Assembly: GCF_033947565.1 (NCBI RefSeq)
Contig: NZ_JARPVX010000012.1
Span: forward strand, 26,816-90,815
Direction of reading: 5' to 3'
Source of the DNA: Lichenihabitans sp033947565
Lineage (GTDB): Bacteria; Pseudomonadota; Alphaproteobacteria; Rhizobiales; Beijerinckiaceae
DNA length: 64,000 nucleotides
In this document: in pieces, positions 45,218-53,038 of the stretch
Layout: every line of letters begins with the position of its first letter
How positions within the stretch are numbered: position 1 is the first letter of the stretch
The notes under the pieces: generated by a model
The model's input: the letters and a program-made list of their open reading frames with translations, nothing else
The model's database searches: none
What the model was told of the DNA's origin: nothing
Made by a program: the position numbers and the translations under genes

Positions 45218-45973
45218 CTACCGGTCTGTGATGATCGTGCCAGAAAAGGCCGGGCGCAGCGCCGAAAGGCCCGCCCCCTCGTTGGTGATGAGCGTGTCGA
45301 AACCGTCGAGCCCGGCGAAGAAGGCCGGGCGCAGCTTGCCGAGCTTCGAGCCGTCGACCAGCAGGCAGCGCCGCTCGCTCAAGCGCAGCACCGCTTGCTT
45401 CACCGCCACTTCGTGAAAGTTCGAGCAGGACACGCCCCGCTCGGCATGCACGCCGCCCGCCGACAAGAACGCCTTGTTGATGCCGAGCCGCGCCAGGGTG
45501 GCGAGCCCGTCCTCCACCGCAAAGGAGGCCGAGGACGGGTTGTAGAGCCCGCCCAGCAGGATCAGCCGGACGTTAGGCCGCGCGGCCAGCGGCGCCGCGA
45601 CATTGAGGGCGTAGCACACCACCGTCATCGGCCGGTCGGGCAGCGCCCGCACCAGATGCGGCGTGGTGGTGCCGCAATCGATGAACACCGTGTCGTCCGC
45701 CTCGATCAAGGCCGCGGCCCGCCCGGCGATCGCCGCCTTGGCGGCCTCATGGGCGCCCTGCTCCTGCGCCATCACGTAAGGGGCGTCACCGGCACGCGGC
45801 ACGATATAGCCACCGAGATAGCCGAAGCGGTCCGGCACCTTCTCGATGTCGCGCCGGATCGTCATTTCCGACACGCCGAGCAGCTGCGCCGCATCGCGCA
45901 GATGCAGGGGCGCCGATGCGGCCAGCGCGTCGGCCAGCGCGTTGACCCGGGTGGCGTGGCGGGCAGCGGTCAT
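45218..45973 (-). CDS. deoR: DeoR repressor
   Basis: A 251-residue DeoR-family regulator that resembles E. coli DeoR itself, not just the family: LHLRDAAQLLGVSEMTIRRD (helix-turn-helix, about residues 23-42), LGGYIV, FIDCGTTTP, VCYALN, AGGVHAERGVSCSN and VDGSKLGKLRPAFF. In E. coli the inducer is deoxyribose-5-phosphate. It is the first gene of deoR-deoC-aldh and is divergent from the sugar ABC operon; a DeoR-like dyad lies between them at 46121-46136. Confidence 0.9.
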   Translation of the reverse strand: MTAARHATRVNALADALAASAPLHLRDAAQLLGVSEMTIRRDIEKVPDRFGYLGGYIVPRAGDAPYVMAQEQGAHEAAKAAIAGRAAALIEADDTVFIDCGTTTPHLVRALPDRPMTVVCYALNVAAPLAARPNVRLILLGGLYNPSSASFAVEDGLATLARLGINKAFLSAGGVHAERGVSCSNFHEVAVKQAVLRLSERRCLLVDGSKLGKLRPAFFAGLDGFDTLITNEGAGLSALRPAFSGTIITDR

Positions 45974-45990
45974 TGTGCGGTCGTCACCTC

Positions 45991-46020
45991 GTCATTGCGA
46001 GCGGAGCCAAGCCATCCAGA
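45991..46020. repeat. Half copy of the GTCATTGCGAGCG repeat
   Basis: GTCATTGCGAGCG continuing to CCATCCAGA matches the left half of the elements at 47241 and 49854; the right half (to about 46073) is degenerate, with only a weak matching end (TTCTCGCTGACGG). It lies between deoR and the ABC operon. Confidence 0.65.
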
Positions 46021-46120
46021 CCCTCGGCGCCGGGTTAAATCGCCGCGGCAGAGACGCCGCCTTCTCGCTGACGGTTGGTGCTTGACGTTCCCGACCTGCG
46101 ATGCAATCCTCACGCAATCT

Positions 46121-46136
46121 TGTGATAATCATAACA
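46121..46136. promoter_or_regulatory. Candidate DeoR operator
   Basis: TGTGATAATCATAACA, an imperfect 16-bp dyad (extended TT/AA on both sides, 14 of 18 symmetric positions). From memory, the E. coli DeoR operator is TGTTAGAATTCTAACA; 12 of 16 positions agree, including both TGT/ACA ends. The site also contains a possible -10 (GATAAT, 46124-46129), so repressor binding would block the plus-strand operon. Confidence 0.6.
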
Positions 46137-46169
46137 ACAATGCAAGAACAATCTCTCGGGAGGGGATCC

Positions 46170-47231
46170 ATGAACAAGCTTCTATCCGGCGCCGCCTTGG
46201 CGCTCGTCCTGTCGCTCGCTGCGGCACCGCTCGGCACGGCGCTGGCCGCCGGCCCGCTCGACACGTCGAAAGTGCCGAAGGGCCTGACCACCAAGGAAAC
46301 CGGCAAGACCTATACGATCGCCACGGTGGTGAAGGTCGACGGCATCGCCTGGTTCGACCGCATGCGCGAGGGCGTCAACCAGTTCAAGTCGGACACCGGC
46401 CAGGACACCTTCGAGGTGGGCCCAAGCGCCGCCGACGCGGCCGCCCAGGTGCAGATCGTCGAGAACCTGATCGCCCAAGGCGTCGACGCCATCTGCATCG
46501 TGCCGTTCTCGGTGGAAGCGGTGGAGCCGGTGCTGCAGAAGGCGCGCGACCGCGGCATCGTGGTGATCTCGCACGAGGCGTCGAACATCACCAATGTCGA
46601 CTTCGACCTCGAAGCTTTCGACAACAAGGCCTACGGGGCCACGCTGATGCAGAACCTCGGCAAGCAGATGGGCGGCAAGGGCGATTACGTGGCCACCGTC
46701 GGCAGCCTCACCTCGAAGTCGCAGAACGAGTGGATCGACGGCGCCGTCGCGTACCAGAAGGAACATTTTCCGGAGATGAAGCTGGCCACGAACCGGCTCG
46801 AAACCTATGACGACGCCAACCAGGACTACAACAAGCTGAAGGAAGCCCTCACCACCTATCCGGCCGTGAAGGGTATCCTCGGTGCCCCCATGCCAACCTC
46901 AGCGGGCGCTGGCCGGCTGATCGCCGAGCGCAACCTGAAGGGCAAGGTGTTCTTTTCCGGCACCGGCCTCGTGTCCGTGGCGGGCCAGTACCTGAAGCAG
47001 GGCGACATCGACTACATCCAGTTCTGGGATCCGGCCGCCGCCGGCTACGCCATGAACGAGCTTGCCGTGATGGCGCTGCAGAAGAAGGGCGCCGCCATCA
47101 AGGCCGGGCTCGACCTCGGCCTGCCGGGCTACACCGACCTGAAGGCGCCGGATGCCGCCAAGCCGACCTTCCTGTACGGTTCGGGCTGGGTGGGCGTGAC
47201 AACCGCCAACATGGCCGAATTCAACTTCTAA
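46170..47231 (+). CDS. Sugar ABC transporter periplasmic binding protein (deoxyribose-type candidate)
   Basis: A 353-residue binding protein of the pentose/AI-2 (RhaS/LsrB-like) group. It has a signal peptide (cleavage near GTALA-AG), then YTIATVVKVDGIAWFDRMREGVNQF, GVDAICIVPFSVEAVEPVL and ISHEASNITNVD. A strong ribosome binding site GGGAGGGG precedes the ATG. It heads the operon of ATPase, two permeases, DUF4432 protein and kinase. Context with deoR and deoC suggests 2-deoxyribose or a related pentose; sequence alone does not fix the ligand. Confidence 0.88.
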   Translation: MNKLLSGAALALVLSLAAAPLGTALAAGPLDTSKVPKGLTTKETGKTYTIATVVKVDGIAWFDRMREGVNQFKSDTGQDTFEVGPSAADAAAQVQIVENLIAQGVDAICIVPFSVEAVEPVLQKARDRGIVVISHEASNITNVDFDLEAFDNKAYGATLMQNLGKQMGGKGDYVATVGSLTSKSQNEWIDGAVAYQKEHFPEMKLATNRLETYDDANQDYNKLKEALTTYPAVKGILGAPMPTSAGAGRLIAERNLKGKVFFSGTGLVSVAGQYLKQGDIDYIQFWDPAAAGYAMNELAVMALQKKGAAIKAGLDLGLPGYTDLKAPDAAKPTFLYGSGWVGVTTANMAEFNF

Positions 47232-47240
47232 GCCTCTTCC

Positions 47241-47323
47241 CGTCATGGCGAGGCGGCGCAGCCGCCGAAGCCATCCAGCCCGGCGCCGCGGTTCTGGATA
47301 GCTTCGCTTCGCTCGCAATGACG
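47241..47323. repeat. Palindromic 'HCERSEAIQ'-type repeat between binding protein and ATPase
   Basis: An 83-bp imperfect palindrome beginning CGTCATGGCGAGG and ending CGCTCGCAATGACG, with an inner CCATCCAG/CTGGATAG arm pair. Its translation on one strand reads the well-known HCERSEAIQ string of this repeat class. The element starts 10 bp after the binding-protein stop, and its last bases contain the ATG at 47318 that opens the ATPase frame. Confidence 0.85.
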
Positions 47324-48835
47324 GCGCAACCACGGCTCGCCATGCCCGCCCTCATCGAACTCGACCACGTGTCCAAACGCTTCGCCGGCATCAAGGCGCT
47401 TGACGACGTGTCGCTCAGCGTCGCGCCCGGCGAGATCCATTGCCTGGCGGGCGAGAACGGCTCCGGCAAGTCGACCATCATCAAGGTGATGTCGGGCGTC
47501 TACCGGCCGGATGGCGGCATGGTTCGGGTCGACGGCCAACCCGTCGCCCACATGACGCCGGCGAGTTCGGTCGCGGCCGGCATCCAGGTGATCTACCAGG
47601 ACCTGTCGCTGTTCGGGAACCTCAGCGTCGCCGAGAACCTGGCGATGAACAAGGTGCTGAAGGACGGGCGCCGCGCAGTGCGCTGGAGCGAAACCCGCCG
47701 TCTCGCCCGCACGGCCCTCGACCGTCTCGGGGTGGACCTGCCGCTCGATGTCGACGTCGAAACGCTGCCGACCGCCGGCCGGCAGCTCGTCGCCATCGCG
47801 CGCGCCCTGCTGGCGGAAGCGCGCCTGCTCATCATGGACGAGCCCACCACGGCGCTGACCCGCAACGAGGTCGAGCGCCTGCTGGAGGTGACCCGCACGA
47901 TCCAGCGCGACGGCATCGCGGTGCTGTTCGTCAGCCACAAGATGCGCGAGATGCTGGAGATCAGCGAGCGCCTCACCGTCATGCGCAACGGCCGGGTGGT
48001 GGTGGAAGGGCCGATCACCGATTTCACCGAAGCCTCGATCACCCGCCACATGACGGGCCGCGACCTTGGCTCCGACCCCTATCCGGGCCCGACCGCCACG
48101 GCCGGGCCGCCCCGGCTCGCCGTCAAGGGCCTGACGGTGCCGGGGGCGGTGGCGGGCGTCGACCTCACGCTTCATCCCGGCGAGATCCTGGGCCTCTGCG
48201 GCCTCATCGGCGCCGGGCGCACCGAGCTGGCTCTGGCGCTGTTCGGCATGCGGCCCGATCACACCGGCATGGTGGAGATCGACGGACAGGCGGTGACGCT
48301 CGGAAGCGTCGCCGACGCCATCCGGCACGGCATCGCCTATGTGCCGGAAGACCGGTTGAGCGAAGGCCTTTTCCTCAGCCAGTCGGTCGCCCGCAACATG
48401 CTGGCCTCCTCGCTCGATGCGGTGTCGAACGGCGTCACGGTGGACCGCGGCAAGGCGGCCGAAACCGCCGACGCCATGATCGCGGCGATGCAGATCGCCA
48501 CCCGCGACCGCGACACGCCGGTCGGCAACCTGTCGGGCGGCAACCAGCAGCGGGTGGTGATCGCCCGCTGGCTGCTGACCAAAGCCCGCATCCTGATCCT
48601 CAACGGCCCGACGGTCGGCGTCGATGTGGGCTCGAAGGCCGAGATCCACCGTGTCATCCGCGACCTCGCGCGGACTCAAGGCCTCGCCGTGCTGATGATC
48701 TCCGACGACGTCCCGGAATTGTTGGGGAACTGCAACGCCGTGGCGCTGATGCACCGCGGCCGGCTGGTCGAGCGGTTCGACCCCAAAACCGCGGGCGAGG
48801 ACGATGTGAGCGATGCTTTGAGGCGACTGCGATGA
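47318..48835 (+). CDS. Sugar ABC transporter ATPase (two nucleotide-binding domains)
   Basis: A 505-residue double ATPase of the RbsA/MglA/RhaT type. Domain 1 has Walker A GENGSGKST, and LLIMDEPTTAL (Walker B); domain 2 has the degenerate loop GLIGAGRTEL and signature NLSGGNQQ near residue 405. ATG at 47318 lies in the end of the repeat; ATG at 47342 (MPALIELDHV) would give a more usual N-terminus and could be the true start. Its stop overlaps the next start by ATGA. Confidence 0.92.
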   Translation: MTAQPRLAMPALIELDHVSKRFAGIKALDDVSLSVAPGEIHCLAGENGSGKSTIIKVMSGVYRPDGGMVRVDGQPVAHMTPASSVAAGIQVIYQDLSLFGNLSVAENLAMNKVLKDGRRAVRWSETRRLARTALDRLGVDLPLDVDVETLPTAGRQLVAIARALLAEARLLIMDEPTTALTRNEVERLLEVTRTIQRDGIAVLFVSHKMREMLEISERLTVMRNGRVVVEGPITDFTEASITRHMTGRDLGSDPYPGPTATAGPPRLAVKGLTVPGAVAGVDLTLHPGEILGLCGLIGAGRTELALALFGMRPDHTGMVEIDGQAVTLGSVADAIRHGIAYVPEDRLSEGLFLSQSVARNMLASSLDAVSNGVTVDRGKAAETADAMIAAMQIATRDRDTPVGNLSGGNQQRVVIARWLLTKARILILNGPTVGVDVGSKAEIHRVIRDLARTQGLAVLMISDDVPELLGNCNAVALMHRGRLVERFDPKTAGEDDVSDALRRLR

Positions 48836-49821
48836 CGGCCCTGCGTGCCCTGCTGCGCCACCCCGAAGCCGTGATCGCGGCGGTTCTGGTCGCCGCCATG
48901 ATCGGGATCGGCCTCGTCAATCCGGCCTTCTGGAGCCTCGACAACCTGTTCGGCCTGCTGCGCTCCAACATCATCACCGGCATCATGGCGCTCGGCGTCC
49001 TGATGGTGATGATCACCGGCGGCATCGACGTGTCGTTCCCGGCCTTTGCGGTAGCGGCCATGTATCTCGTGGTCGGCTGGATGGCCGATACCGGCTCGAT
49101 CAACCTCGTGCTGGCCTTTGCGGCCGCAACCGGGATCGGTCTCGCGCTCGGGGCCTGCAATGCCTTGTTCATCCGCTCTTTTCGGATGATCCCGCTGATC
49201 GTCACGCTCGGCACCGCCAGCGTCGTGCGCGGGCTGCTGCTCGGCCTCGTCGGCACCAGCGTCATCAACATTAACCGCATGCCCCCGGCCCTGATCGACT
49301 TCGGCCGGCACGACATCGTCTCCATCACCAACCCGGACGGCACCCGCTTCGGCCTCACGGCGATGATCCTGATCTATGCCGGGCTGGCGCTCGGGGTGCA
49401 TCTGCTGCTGCGCCACACCGTGATCGGTCGCGGCCTTTATGCCTATGGGGGCTCGCCCGAGGCGGCCTCGCGGGTGGGTTTCGATACCCGAAAGATCCTG
49501 GCGCTGGCTTATTGCGGCGCCGGGGCGCTGGCGGGCTTCGCGGGGCTGCTGCATGCCTCGATGATTTGGCTCGCCAATCCGCGCGATTTCGTCGGCCTCG
49601 AGCTCGACGTCATCGCGGCCGTGGTGCTGGGCGGTGCCAGCATTTTCGGCGGGCGCGGCAGCGTAATCGGCACGGTGCTGGGCGTGTTTCTGCTGGTGAT
49701 GATCAAGAACAGCCTGATCCTGATGCACGTCGATACCACCTGGCAGCAGGTCGTGGTCGGCCTCGTCATCGTGGGGTCGACGACGCTGACCGCGCTGCGC
49801 GACCGCAAGCGGCTGGCCTGA
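48832..49821 (+). CDS. Sugar ABC transporter permease 1
   Basis: A 329-residue inner-membrane permease of the BPD_transp_2 (RbsC-like) family with 8-10 hydrophobic segments. It contains MVMITGGIDVSF, the family marker TGGIDLS, and VVLGGASIFGGRGSVIGTVLG near the C-terminus. Translationally coupled to the ATPase by the ATGA overlap. Pairs with permease 2 to form the channel. Confidence 0.92.
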   Translation: MTALRALLRHPEAVIAAVLVAAMIGIGLVNPAFWSLDNLFGLLRSNIITGIMALGVLMVMITGGIDVSFPAFAVAAMYLVVGWMADTGSINLVLAFAAATGIGLALGACNALFIRSFRMIPLIVTLGTASVVRGLLLGLVGTSVININRMPPALIDFGRHDIVSITNPDGTRFGLTAMILIYAGLALGVHLLLRHTVIGRGLYAYGGSPEAASRVGFDTRKILALAYCGAGALAGFAGLLHASMIWLANPRDFVGLELDVIAAVVLGGASIFGGRGSVIGTVLGVFLLVMIKNSLILMHVDTTWQQVVVGLVIVGSTTLTALRDRKRLA

Positions 49822-49853
49822 TGTCAGGATCCGGAAGTCGCAGACCTGAGCTC

Positions 49854-49935
49854 CGTCATTGCGAGCGCCAGCGAAGCAACCCAGGGCCGCGGCGCCCCCC
49901 TGGTTTGCTTCGTCGCTCCGCGCCTCGCAATGACG
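49854..49935. repeat. Palindromic 'HCERSEAIQ'-type repeat between the two permeases
   Basis: An 82-bp imperfect palindrome opening CGTCATTGCGAGCG and closing CGCCTCGCAATGACG, with GCGAAGCAACCCAG and TGGTTTGCTTCG inner arms. Same family as 47241-47323 and the half copy at 45991. It fills most of the 148-bp gap between the permease genes. Confidence 0.85.
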
Positions 49936-49969
49936 GGGAAGCGGGCCACAACACGGGCGAGACCCAGCC

Positions 49970-50986
49970 ATGACCGCCCAGACCGCCACGACGAAACCCG
50001 CGTCCGCCGCGCGCCGTTTCCTGCGCGACAACGAGACGATCCTCCAGCTCCTGGGGGTGACGATCCTTGTCATCGCCGTGATGGGCTGGCTCAGCCCGTC
50101 GAAATTCCTGCGCTATTACACCTTCGAGTCGATCACCTTCACGGTGCCGGAGCTGGCGCTCCTGTCGATCGCCATCATGATCGCCATGCTGACGGGCGGC
50201 ATCGACCTGTCGATCATCGGTATCGCCAATCTGGCGGCCGTGCTGGCCGGCACCTTGTTCCACCACATGGCCGCGAGCGGCCAAACGGCGGCGCTCGGCC
50301 CCGCCGCGGTGGCGCTCGGCGTCGTCGTGGCGCTCGGGGTGGGGCTCGCGGCCGGGGCGCTGAACGGGTTTCTGATCGCCCGGGTGCGGATCACGCCGAT
50401 CCTCGCCACGCTCGGCACCAGCCAGCTCTTCACCGGCCTTGCGCTGGTGCTCACCGGCGGTCCGGCCATCGTGGGGTTCCCGCGCGACTGGACGTTCCTC
50501 GGCAACGGCAAGCTGTTCGGGGTGGCGTTCCCGTTCCTGCTGTTCCTGGTGCTGGCTTCGGCGATCGGCTTCCTGTTGTCGCGCACGCCCTTCGGCACTC
50601 GGCTGATGTTGATCGGCACCAACGCCAAGGCGGCCGTCTTCGCAGGGTTGAACACGGAACGGATCGTCTTCCAGTCCTACCTGCTGACCGGGTTGCTGGC
50701 CAGCGTCGCCGGGCTGATCCTGTCGGGCCGCACCAATGCGGCGAAATCCGACTATGGCGTGTCCTACCTTCTCGAGGCCGTGCTGGTGGCGGTGCTGGGC
50801 GGCACCAACCCGGCCGGCGGGCGCGGCTCCGTGCTGGGGGTGTCGATCGCCGTGGTGGCCTTGTCGTTGCTGTCGGCCGGGTTTCAGATCCTGCGCTTCT
50901 CGAACTTCCTCATCGATTTCATCTGGGGCGCCTTTCTGCTGGGCGTCATCGCGCTGAACGTGGCCCGTGCCCGCGGCCGCGGCTAA
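49970..50986 (+). CDS. Sugar ABC transporter permease 2
   Basis: A 338-residue BPD_transp_2 permease: MLTGGIDLSIIGIANLAAVLAGT near residue 67 and VAVLGGTNPAGGRGSVLGVSIAVVALSLLSAG near residue 265. It is homologous to permease 1 but clearly distinct, as in heteromeric importers of the AI-2 and rhamnose type. It follows the repeat by 34 bp and precedes the DUF4432 gene by 9 bp. Confidence 0.92.
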   Translation: MTAQTATTKPASAARRFLRDNETILQLLGVTILVIAVMGWLSPSKFLRYYTFESITFTVPELALLSIAIMIAMLTGGIDLSIIGIANLAAVLAGTLFHHMAASGQTAALGPAAVALGVVVALGVGLAAGALNGFLIARVRITPILATLGTSQLFTGLALVLTGGPAIVGFPRDWTFLGNGKLFGVAFPFLLFLVLASAIGFLLSRTPFGTRLMLIGTNAKAAVFAGLNTERIVFQSYLLTGLLASVAGLILSGRTNAAKSDYGVSYLLEAVLVAVLGGTNPAGGRGSVLGVSIAVVALSLLSAGFQILRFSNFLIDFIWGAFLLGVIALNVARARGRG

Positions 50987-50995
50987 GGATCGGCC

Positions 50996-52081
50996 ATGAT
51001 CACCACCATCGCGCTCGACCGGACCGCCTTCGCGCCGCAGGAGCGCCTCCTGCTGCGCCATGGCGCGCTGTCGGCCACGCTGTTCCGCTACGACACCGGC
51101 GTCGAGGCGATCCGCATCGCCAATGGGCGCGGCAGCGTCACGGTGCTGCCCTTCATGGGCCAGATGGTGTGGCGGGCCAGCTTCGACGGGGTCGAGCTCG
51201 CCATGGACAGCATGTTCGATCGGCCGCGCCCGGCCACCACCATCCTGGAAACCTACGGCTGCCTCGCCTACCACGCCGGCCTGTTGCGCAACGGCGTGCC
51301 GGGCGAAGGAGACACGCACCCGCTGCATGGCGAGTTCCCCTGCCTGCCGATGGACTCGGCGGGCCTCGAATGCGGCCAGGACGAAGGCGGCGCCTGGCTG
51401 GCCGTCACCGGGATGCGCGACTACGCCATGGAGTTCGGGGCGCATTATCGCGCCACCCCGCGCGTCGTGCTGCGCGAAGGCGCCACCTGTTTCACGATGG
51501 TGATGGAGGCCGAGAACCGGTCGGCGGCGCCGATGGACCTTATGTACATCTGCCACGCCAATTTTGCCTTCGTGCCGGGCGGCCGCATCGTGCAGCCGGT
51601 GCCGTTCGATTCGGCCCATGTGGTGATCCGCACCGCCATTCCGAGCCACGTGCGGCCGACGGCAGATTACCGCGCCCTGCTCGATGAGCTCGCGGTCGAT
51701 CCGGGCCGCATGGAACGCCTCGACGCGCCGGAGCGCTATGACCCCGAGCAGGTGTGCTACATCAAGGGCCTGACGCCCGGCTCCGACGGACGCGTCCATG
51801 TCCTGCTGCGCCGGCCGGAGGGCGACGGCTTCACGGTCGCCTACGATCCGATTGCCCTGCCGCACACCATCCGCTGGGTGCTGAACAACAGCGACCAGCG
51901 CACCGCCGCCTTCGCGATGCCGGGCACCTGCGAGCCGGAAGGCTATACGGCCGAGCGCCGCAAGGGCCATCTGCGGGAGCTCGCCGGCGGTGCCAGGGTC
52001 GTGTTCGCGACCGAACTCGGCTATGCGGACCAGGCCGGCGCCGCGACGCTCGCGCAACGCATTTCGGGGAACGAGTCATGA
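50996..52081 (+). CDS. DUF4432 family protein, aldose 1-epimerase-like fold
   Basis: A 361-residue protein of the DUF4432 family, beta-sandwich relatives of aldose 1-epimerases. Seen: FMGQMVWRASFDG, YGCLAYHAGLLRNG and GDTHPLHGEFPC near residue 105, and NRSAAPMDLMYICHANF near residue 175, with conserved His residues in a mutarotase-like arrangement. Lying between permease and kinase genes, it could interconvert anomers of the incoming sugar, as DeoM does for deoxyribose in enteric bacteria; this is inference. Its stop overlaps the kinase start (ATGA). Confidence 0.8.
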   Translation: MITTIALDRTAFAPQERLLLRHGALSATLFRYDTGVEAIRIANGRGSVTVLPFMGQMVWRASFDGVELAMDSMFDRPRPATTILETYGCLAYHAGLLRNGVPGEGDTHPLHGEFPCLPMDSAGLECGQDEGGAWLAVTGMRDYAMEFGAHYRATPRVVLREGATCFTMVMEAENRSAAPMDLMYICHANFAFVPGGRIVQPVPFDSAHVVIRTAIPSHVRPTADYRALLDELAVDPGRMERLDAPERYDPEQVCYIKGLTPGSDGRVHVLLRRPEGDGFTVAYDPIALPHTIRWVLNNSDQRTAAFAMPGTCEPEGYTAERRKGHLRELAGGARVVFATELGYADQAGAATLAQRISGNES

Positions 52082-53004
52082 CAGGGCGCATCGCCGTCAT
52101 CGGCAGCAATATGATGGACCTGGTCACCTATGTGACCCGCATGCCGGCGCCGGGCGAGACGCTCGCGGCGCAGGATTTCGTCATGGGCCACGGCGGCAAG
52201 GGCGCCAACCAGGCGGTCGCGGCCGCGAAGCTCGGGGCCGAGGTGCTGATGCTGACCAAAGTGGGCGACGACAATTTTGCGGATACGACCCTGGCCAACC
52301 TGAAAGCCTGCGGGGTGGACACCCGCCACGTCGGCCGCGTGCCGGGCCGCTCCTCGGGCGTGGCCCCCATCATGGTGGACCCGGCGGGCGAGAATTCGAT
52401 CCTCATCGTCAAGGGCGCCAATGATGCGCTGCTGCCGGCCGACATCGAGGCGGCGGCCGACGACCTGAAGCGCTGCGATCTGATCCTGCTACAACTCGAG
52501 ATCCCGATCGAGACCGTCTACGCGGCCATCGCGTTCGGCAAGCGCCATGGCGTGCCGACGCTGTTGAACCCCGCGCCCGCCCTGCCGGATCTCGACCCCG
52601 AGCGCATCAAGGATGCCACCTTCCTGGTGCCGAACGAGACCGAGCTCGCCATCCTGACCGGACTGCCGGTGGAAACCGTCGAGGAGATCGCCGCCGCGGC
52701 CCGGGCGCTGATCGCCAAGGGCATCGGCACCGTGGTGGTCACTATGGGGTCGCGCGGCGCCCTGCTGGTGACGGCCACGAGCGTGACCCCGATCGCTCCC
52801 GTGGCGGTGACGCCCGTCGACACCACGGGCGCCGGCGACGCCTTTATCGGCAGCTTCGCGCGCTACCATGTGGGCGGCGACGCCCTCAAGCCCGCCCTCG
52901 CCAAGGCCGCCCGCTACGCCGCCGATTCGATCACCCGGCGCGGCACCCAGCGAGCCTACGCGACGGCGGCAGAATTCGCGCGCAACCTCGGGAACGTCGG
53001 CTGA
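52078..53004 (+). CDS. Ribokinase-family sugar kinase (deoxyribokinase candidate)
   Basis: A 308-residue PfkB-family kinase with ribokinase wording: VIGSNMMDLVTYVTRMPAPGET, GGKGANQAVAAAKLGA (residues 39-54), NPAPALP, and the catalytic DTTGAGDAFIGSF near residue 250. MMDLVTYV replaces the usual xMDLVxxV/N-D-LV of ribokinase. With DeoC in the same locus, phosphorylation of 2-deoxyribose at O5 is the likely role; ribose is the alternative. Last gene of the plus-strand operon. Confidence 0.88.
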   Translation: MTGRIAVIGSNMMDLVTYVTRMPAPGETLAAQDFVMGHGGKGANQAVAAAKLGAEVLMLTKVGDDNFADTTLANLKACGVDTRHVGRVPGRSSGVAPIMVDPAGENSILIVKGANDALLPADIEAAADDLKRCDLILLQLEIPIETVYAAIAFGKRHGVPTLLNPAPALPDLDPERIKDATFLVPNETELAILTGLPVETVEEIAAAARALIAKGIGTVVVTMGSRGALLVTATSVTPIAPVAVTPVDTTGAGDAFIGSFARYHVGGDALKPALAKAARYAADSITRRGTQRAYATAAEFARNLGNVG

Positions 53005-53038
53005 CCGGGGCCGGACCTCCTGAACCGGCCGCCGTGGC

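Noticed and set aside
45991..49935. The repeated palindromes as a CRISPR array
   Set aside because: Copies are 80-bp palindromes separated by genes of 1-2.5 kb, not short direct repeats with spacers. No cas genes are present.
49856..52057. A long minus-strand frame opposite permease 2 and the DUF4432 gene
   Set aside because: Shadow of conserved plus-strand genes; it begins in another gene and ends in a repeat.
46170..53004. The ABC operon as an AI-2 (lsr) or rhamnose system
   Set aside because: No lsrK, lsrF, lsrG or lsrR and no rhamnose isomerase or mutarotase RhaM are present; the kinase is PfkB type and deoR/deoC are adjacent.
53005..53038. GGCCGG/CCGGCC pairing between the convergent kinase and TadG-like genes as a terminator
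   Set aside because: A 6-bp stem with a 10-nt loop and no tail; expected by chance at this GC content.
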